This document shows positions 14,646-18,496 of a stretch of 18,496 nucleotides of DNA, piece after piece. The DNA comes from Lachnospiraceae bacterium UBA7060. Its GTDB lineage: Bacteria; Bacillota; Clostridia; Lachnospirales; Lachnospiraceae. The notes under the pieces were generated by a model. The model did no database searches. It saw only the letters and a program-made list of their open reading frames with translations, and had not been told where the DNA came from. Position 1 is the first letter of the stretch, and each line of letters begins with the position of its first letter. The position numbers and the translations under genes are program-made. The DNA lies in assembly GCA_002493835.1 (NCBI GenBank), contig DLAA01000021.1, positions 36,843-55,338 on the forward strand. The letters are read 5' to 3'.

Positions 14646-15251
14646 TTAAAAGATTGTCAAAACATAATGCACAATTTTAGGATTGACATAACTCTCCAGA
14701 AGGCAGCCCATTATGGAAACTATTATAATTGCGATAATCTGCCCACCCTTTTTTATGTAAAATTTACTGCTAAACCGCTCATATCCTTCCAACTGCGTCC
14801 GAGGCGCATAAAGGATAGCATTCACATTTGCTGCCCAAAGAAACAGTAAAACATAGGCCGGCGCCAACAAAAAAATCTGAGGGAAGAGTGCCGCAGCCAT
14901 TAACAAAAGCCCTCTGATGCCGTAGCGGATCACGGCCACTGACAAAAGACATCCCGCTGCCATTCCTATGTAACAGATATAAACACAAAGCACTGGCATT
15001 CCAACCACGGTAGTAGCAGTCAAACTTAAAATGCAGACCGTAAAGAGCCGGTGTTTGAGAATATATCCCACTAAACCCGCTCCCTCCGGTCTGCTGTTTT
15101 TTAGCCGGCTTATCATTTCCGTCCCCAAAAGGCTGCCATCCCTGACCCAGCTATCATGGCCCAGATTAACGATCAGAATCCCTACAAAGAGCCCAATCAT
15201 AAACAAATATGCCATATGATAGCCATTCCTGATCCGAAACTGTCCTCGCAT
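14646..15251 (-). CDS. spoIIM: Stage II sporulation protein M (SpoIIM)-like membrane protein
   Basis: A 201-aa membrane protein with about five hydrophobic segments (near residues 12-30, 68-90, 92-108, 113-145 and 170-195). In Bacillus SpoIIM joins SpoIID and SpoIIP in the engulfment machine of sporulation. The assignment rests on the length of about 200 aa, the hydrophobic pattern with a hydrophilic stretch at 32-62, and position between a NUDIX ADP-ribose pyrophosphatase and xerD, the order known in B. subtilis. Sequence identity to SpoIIM cannot be measured here. The ribosome binding site before ATG 15251 is weak. It is 69 nt downstream of the NUDIX gene and probably co-transcribed with it. 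Confidence 0.8.
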   Translation of the reverse strand: MRGQFRIRNGYHMAYLFMIGLFVGILIVNLGHDSWVRDGSLLGTEMISRLKNSRPEGAGLVGYILKHRLFTVCILSLTATTVVGMPVLCVYICYIGMAAGCLLSVAVIRYGIRGLLLMAAALFPQIFLLAPAYVLLFLWAANVNAILYAPRTQLEGYERFSSKFYIKKGGQIIAIIIVSIMGCLLESYVNPKIVHYVLTIF

Positions 15252-15320
15252 CTTTCGCCGCCCCGTTCACCCTTCTTTTATGAACAATATATGTCCGAAC
15301 AAGACGAGGCATGACAAGTT

Positions 15321-15857
15321 CTATCTGCAATACTTTTCCTTATAGGCAAGCAGGGCAGACACCGTCTTTCCGTCCTGAATCTTGCAATCATAAATCATCT
15401 GTATCAATTCGTCCAAATCACGGCTCTCCACATTTAAAAACTCATCCTCATCTAAATGTTGGCTGCCCGGTCTCAGATCTGTGGCCAGATAAACATCTAT
15501 TTTCTCATTGCAGAACGCTACTGTCGTTCGAAGAGTGATAAGAAGCTCCAGCTTCCCCGCCACATAACCGGTCTCTTCCTCAAGCTCTCTTGCCGCCGCC
15601 TCCTTTGTTGGCTCATCCACGCTGTTTAAACCACCCGCAGGGATTTCCAGCGTCTCTCTGTCCAATGCATTGCGATACTGCCTCACCATCAGAAGCTTGC
15701 CGTCCTCCTTCACAGCTACCACAGCCGCCGCACCCTTGTGACTGATTAGGTCCCACTTGACCACATTGCCGTTGGCAACCCGAATCGTGTCCTGATAATA
15801 ATCGATAATAGCCCCTTTGTGTATCAATTCCCTGCCTATGCGTTCATAATTACTCAT
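15321..15857 (-). CDS. nudF: NUDIX hydrolase, ADP-ribose pyrophosphatase type
   Basis: A 178-aa cytosolic hydrolase cleaving ADP-ribose or related nucleoside diphosphates. The complete Nudix box Gx5Ex7REUxEExGU runs from Gly76 to Tyr98 (G76, E82, R90-E91-L92, E94-E95, G97). The preceding LEIPAGGL and the substrate-side RQYRNAL are characteristic of ADP-ribose pyrophosphatases (NudF). I start at ATG 15857, where GGAGG (15867-15863) lies 5 nt upstream, rather than at an ATG 21 nt earlier. It is first of the nudF-spoIIM-xerD cluster and follows the aminotransferase stop by 24 nt, so it may be translated from the same mRNA. Confidence 0.93.
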   Translation of the reverse strand: MSNYERIGRELIHKGAIIDYYQDTIRVANGNVVKWDLISHKGAAAVVAVKEDGKLLMVRQYRNALDRETLEIPAGGLNSVDEPTKEAAARELEEETGYVAGKLELLITLRTTVAFCNEKIDVYLATDLRPGSQHLDEDEFLNVESRDLDELIQMIYDCKIQDGKTVSALLAYKEKYCR

Positions 15858-15881
15858 TTTTACCTCCATTCCAACCACATC

Positions 15882-17183
15882 TTAAGCCGTCTCAGCAACG
15901 GACTCTTTCAAAAGTTTCTCCACACTTACAAGTTTCACACAAAGCACAAAAACATCCGTGGCCATTGCCATCTCCTCCGCCGTCGGGTAAGTAGGTGCAA
16001 TACGAATATTGCTGTCTTTCGGATCCTTTCCGTAAGGGAAAGTTGCTCCCGCACCGGTCAGAACTACCCCCAGCTCCTTACACTTTGCAACAATCTCCCT
16101 CGCACAGCCCTCCATCGCCTCAAAAGAGATAAAATAACCGCCAAGAGGCTTTGTCCACTCTCCGATCCCCAGACCGCCAAGTTCTCTCTCAAGCACCGAA
16201 AGCACCGCCTCGAACTTGGGACAAATGATATCTGCATGCTTTTGCATATGAGCGTGCAGTCCTTCCAAATTCTTAAAATATCTGGCATGGCGAAGCTGAT
16301 TTATCTTGTCATAACCGATCGTACGTAATGCCAAAGTTTTCTTTATATCTGCCAGATTAGCCGGCGAGGAAGCCATCGCTGCTATACCCGCACCGGAGAA
16401 AGAAATCTTGGATGTGGAACAAAACTCATACACGATATCTGGATTGCCAGCTTTCTCACACTCACTAAATATTTCCAAAAGCGTATCCTGCTTATCTTGA
16501 TATAAATGATGTACCGCATAAGCATTATCCCAGTAAATACGAAAATCTCTCGCTGCAGGCTTAAGCGCCGCAAATCTTCTCACTGTCTCATCTGAATAAG
16601 TAATGCCCTGCGGGTTTGAGTATTTTGGCACACACCAGATACCTTTCACTGCCTCATCCTCAGATACATATTTTTCTACCAGGTTCATATCCGGCCCATC
16701 AGATGTCATAGGAATCGGAATCATCTCAATTCCAAAATGCTGAGTAATCGCAAAATGTCTGTCATATCCTGGTACCGGACACAAAAACTTTACCTTATCC
16801 AGCCTGCACCAGGGTGTAGATCCCATAACGCCATGCGTTACAGAGCGGCTGATCATATCATACATAATCGAGAGACTGGAATTTCCAAATACAATTACGT
16901 TCTCTGCAGAGACACCCATCACATCCGCCATCAGATGCTTCGCTTCTGTAATTCCATCCATAAGGCCATAATTTCTGGTATCCACGCCTTCCATACACTT
17001 CATATCTGAATCAGAATTTAAAGCGTCCAGCAGCCCCATTCCCATATCCAATTGTGCAGGCTCCGGCTTCCCTCTGGACATGTCGAGCTGCAAGCCCTTT
17101 TTTCCGGCATCCGCAAACTCTTTGTCAAGCTCCGCCTTTTGTGTCATGAGTTCCTTCCTGGTCATCACATTGTACGCTTTCAT
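15882..17183 (-). CDS. PLP-dependent aminotransferase, class I-c (aspartate aminotransferase-like)
   Basis: A 433-aa pyridoxal phosphate enzyme. The N-terminal RKELMTQKAEL and LDMSRGKPEPAQLDM, followed by NYGLMDGI, are typical of the aspartate aminotransferase subgroup I-c found in actinobacteria and Clostridia. PLP-related residues: Asn190 in YSNPQG, Asp219 in YWDNAYAVHHL, and the Schiff-base Lys259 in CSTSKISFSGAG. C-terminal DSNIRIAPTYPT carries the carboxylate-binding arginine. Annotation pipelines may call it MocR-like, but no GntR DNA-binding domain is present. Start chosen at ATG 17183, with AGGAGGG at 17194-17188, rather than the upstream ATG 17231. The likely reaction is aspartate with 2-oxoglutarate; specificity is not proven. 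Confidence 0.88.
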   Translation of the reverse strand: MKAYNVMTRKELMTQKAELDKEFADAGKKGLQLDMSRGKPEPAQLDMGMGLLDALNSDSDMKCMEGVDTRNYGLMDGITEAKHLMADVMGVSAENVIVFGNSSLSIMYDMISRSVTHGVMGSTPWCRLDKVKFLCPVPGYDRHFAITQHFGIEMIPIPMTSDGPDMNLVEKYVSEDEAVKGIWCVPKYSNPQGITYSDETVRRFAALKPAARDFRIYWDNAYAVHHLYQDKQDTLLEIFSECEKAGNPDIVYEFCSTSKISFSGAGIAAMASSPANLADIKKTLALRTIGYDKINQLRHARYFKNLEGLHAHMQKHADIICPKFEAVLSVLERELGGLGIGEWTKPLGGYFISFEAMEGCAREIVAKCKELGVVLTGAGATFPYGKDPKDSNIRIAPTYPTAEEMAMATDVFVLCVKLVSVEKLLKESVAETA

Positions 17184-17212
17184 GTTTCCCTCCTGAATCA
17201 TATCATTGAATA

Positions 17213-17224
17213 ATTGTATACAAT
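17213..17224. promoter_or_regulatory. 12-bp palindrome in the aminotransferase leader
   Basis: The perfect palindrome attgtatacaat lies between the predicted transcription start and the ribosome binding site of the aminotransferase gene. Its form, TTGTATACAA, fits the general TnGTnnnACnA pattern of GntR-family operators. Whether a regulator binds is unknown. Confidence 0.4.
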
Positions 17225-17239
17225 CATACACCGCTATCT

Positions 17240-17268
17240 ATTCTACTATAATTACTTTCATTTCACAA
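17240..17268 (-). promoter_or_regulatory. Candidate promoter of the aminotransferase-nudF-spoIIM unit
   Basis: On the minus strand TTGTGA (17268-17263), a 17-nt spacer and TAGAAT (17245-17240). Each box deviates modestly from consensus. The start would be about 50 nt upstream of ATG 17183. Confidence 0.55.
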
Positions 17269-17332
17269 GTATGCAGATGCGATAATTTTCTTCCTCTATG
17301 CGGTTCTTTTATAGTAAAAATGACGTAAAAAA

Positions 17333-17377
17333 ATCGAGCGCCCGCGCGCTCGATTTAGAGAATGCTTCGCATTCTCC
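17333..17377. repeat. Double-hairpin repeat element, copy C
   Basis: Hairpin 1: atcgagcgc (17333-17341), loop ccgc, gcgctcgat (17346-17354). Hairpin 2: gagaatgc (17358-17365), loop ttc, gcattctc (17369-17376). It is the same unit as at 10638 and 10727, about 6.6 kb away. The arms are identical to copy A; differences fall in the linker and the second loop. It lies between the rny terminator and the aminotransferase promoter. Confidence 0.9.
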
Positions 17378-17392
17378 CTGCCCCTGCGCATA

Positions 17393-17423
17393 AAAGAAAG
17401 CCCCACAGATTTGCCTGCGGGGC
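17393..17423 (-). terminator. Rho-independent terminator after rny
   Basis: On the minus strand GCCCCGCAG (17423-17415), a short loop, CTGTGGGGC, then TTTCTTTT. The stem is 9 bp with one G-U pair. It starts 8 nt after the rny stop. Confidence 0.9.
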
Positions 17424-17431
17424 ATTTCATA

Positions 17432-18496
17432 CTATTTGGCATAGTCTATGACACGGCTCTCACGAATCACATTCACTTTGATCTGACCAGGATATTCCAA
17501 TTCCGCTTCAATCTGCTTAGAAATATCTCTCGCGAGTAATACCATATCAGAATCACTGATCTGTTCCGGAACTACCATTACACGAATCTCTCTACCTGCC
17601 TGAATAGCAAAAGATTTATCCACACCTTTGAAATTGTTTGTGATGTCTTCTAATTGTTTCAGTCTTGTTGTATATGTCTCTAATGTTTCTCTTCTCGCAC
17701 CCGGTCTCGCTGCAGAAATTGTATCGGCAGCTTGTACCAGACACGCAATCAAACTTTGTGCCTCCACATCTCCGTGATGAGACTCCACCGCATTGATAAC
17801 CACCGGTCCCTCTTTATACTTTCTGCACAGCTCCACGCCCAACTGAATATGAGATCCTTCCATTTCATGATCCACTGCCTTACCAATATCATGCAGTAAA
17901 CCTGCACGTTTTGCCATTCTGACATCCAGCCCCATCTCTGCTGCCAGCAGGCCGGACAGTTGTGCTACCTCAACAGAATGCTTCAACGCATTCTGTCCAT
18001 AACTGGTTCTAAACTTCATCTTACCAAGCAGTCTCACCAGTTCCGGATGGATACCATGTACGCCAACTTCGAGGGTGGCTGCTTCACCCTCCTCTTTGAT
18101 CATAATTTCGACTTCCTTCTGCGCCTTCTCAACCATCTCCTCAATTCTGGCCGGATGAATACGTCCGTCCACAATCAACTTCTCGAGTGCGATCCTCGCA
18201 ACTTCTCGTCGGATTGGATCAAAGCCGGAGAGGATAACTGCCTCAGGCGTATCATCAATGATCAAATCCACGCCTGTCATCGTCTCGAGAGTTCTGATAT
18301 TACGTCCTTCTCTACCGATAATCCTGCCCTTCATCTCATCATTGGGAAGCTGCACTACAGAGATCGTAGTTTCCGACACATGATCCGCTGCGCATTTCTG
18401 AATGGCAGTGACAACATATTCTTTCGCCTTCTTGTCCGCTTCCTCCTTCGCCCTGCTCTCCATCTCCTTAATCATGACAGCAGTTTCGTGTTTCAC
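17432..18496 (-). CDS. rny: Ribonuclease Y, C-terminal part (start outside the window)
   Basis: The last 354 residues of the membrane-anchored endoribonuclease that initiates bulk mRNA decay and processing in Firmicutes. The family is about 520 aa long, so the N-terminal membrane helix and most of the coiled coil lie beyond the right edge. Seen here are the end of the charged helical region (KEMESRAKEEADKKAKE), the KH RNA-binding domain with GRIIGREGRNIR at visible residues 57-68, and the HD phosphohydrolase domain with the His-Asp metal pair in LLHDIGKAVDHE (visible residues 202-203). GARRETLETY and the C-terminal VIRESRVIDYAK are highly typical. The GTG at the edge is not the true start. 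Confidence 0.97.
   Translation of the reverse strand: MKHETAVMIKEMESRAKEEADKKAKEYVVTAIQKCAADHVSETTISVVQLPNDEMKGRIIGREGRNIRTLETMTGVDLIIDDTPEAVILSGFDPIRREVARIALEKLIVDGRIHPARIEEMVEKAQKEVEIMIKEEGEAATLEVGVHGIHPELVRLLGKMKFRTSYGQNALKHSVEVAQLSGLLAAEMGLDVRMAKRAGLLHDIGKAVDHEMEGSHIQLGVELCRKYKEGPVVINAVESHHGDVEAQSLIACLVQAADTISAARPGARRETLETYTTRLKQLEDITNNFKGVDKSFAIQAGREIRVMVVPEQISDSDMVLLARDISKQIEAELEYPGQIKVNVIRESRVIDYAK

Noticed and set aside
14620..14650. Terminator after spoIIM
   Set aside because: There are A-runs and T-runs but only an A/T stem with no GC pairs; not convincing.

Overview
This is a chromosomal housekeeping and accessory segment from a low-to-mid GC, endospore-forming Firmicute. The best fit is Clostridia, probably Lachnospiraceae. 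The clues are the SpoIIM and SpoVB-type proteins, a nudix-spoIIM-xerD cluster, a LicT/BglG-controlled PTS operon, strong AGGAGG ribosome binding sites and sigma-A style promoters. This assignment is inference; there is no rRNA or other taxonomic marker in the window. I see no phage, insertion sequence, CRISPR array, tRNA or rRNA.

Layout. (1) 1-3300, minus strand: a licT-bglP type sugar operon with its promoter and an RNA antiterminator target (RAT) upstream of licT. A possible next gene begins at the left edge. (2) 3427-7040, minus strand: the central glycolytic genes gap, pgk and tpiA. A strong terminator and an unusual array of 17-bp tandem repeats lie between gap and pgk, a long hairpin lies between pgk and tpiA, and a terminator follows tpiA. 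(3) 7125-9081: a PHP-family (HisJ-like) phosphatase on the plus strand converging with the tRNA thiolase mnmA on the minus strand. (4) 9139-11846, plus strand: a SpoVB-like flippase, then a type I DAHP synthase. The DAHP synthase has a leader of about 195 nt that contains two copies of a double-hairpin repeat. (5) 12010-13347, minus strand: a MATE transporter whose promoter is embedded in nested inverted repeats that look like operators. (6) 13555-17183, minus strand: xerD, spoIIM, a NUDIX ADP-ribose pyrophosphatase and a class I-c type aminotransferase. (7) 17432 to the right edge, minus strand: the C-terminal part of ribonuclease Y.

How the genes work together. The PTS operon imports and phosphorylates a beta-glucoside-like sugar and is switched on by antitermination. 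Gap, PGK and TPI carry out the triose part of glycolysis. DAHP synthase opens the shikimate pathway. RNase Y, MnmA and XerD serve RNA turnover, tRNA modification and chromosome dimer resolution. SpoIIM and the SpoVB-like flippase belong to spore formation and envelope synthesis.

Novelty. All protein-coding genes belong to well-known families, and I found no clear new multi-gene system. The most interesting signals are non-coding: the 17-bp minihairpin array upstream of pgk, a two-hairpin dispersed repeat present three times, and the nested operator of the MATE gene. Several start codons were moved inward from the longest reading frame on ribosome-binding-site evidence (tpiA, mnmA, aroF-type, MATE, NUDIX and aminotransferase genes).
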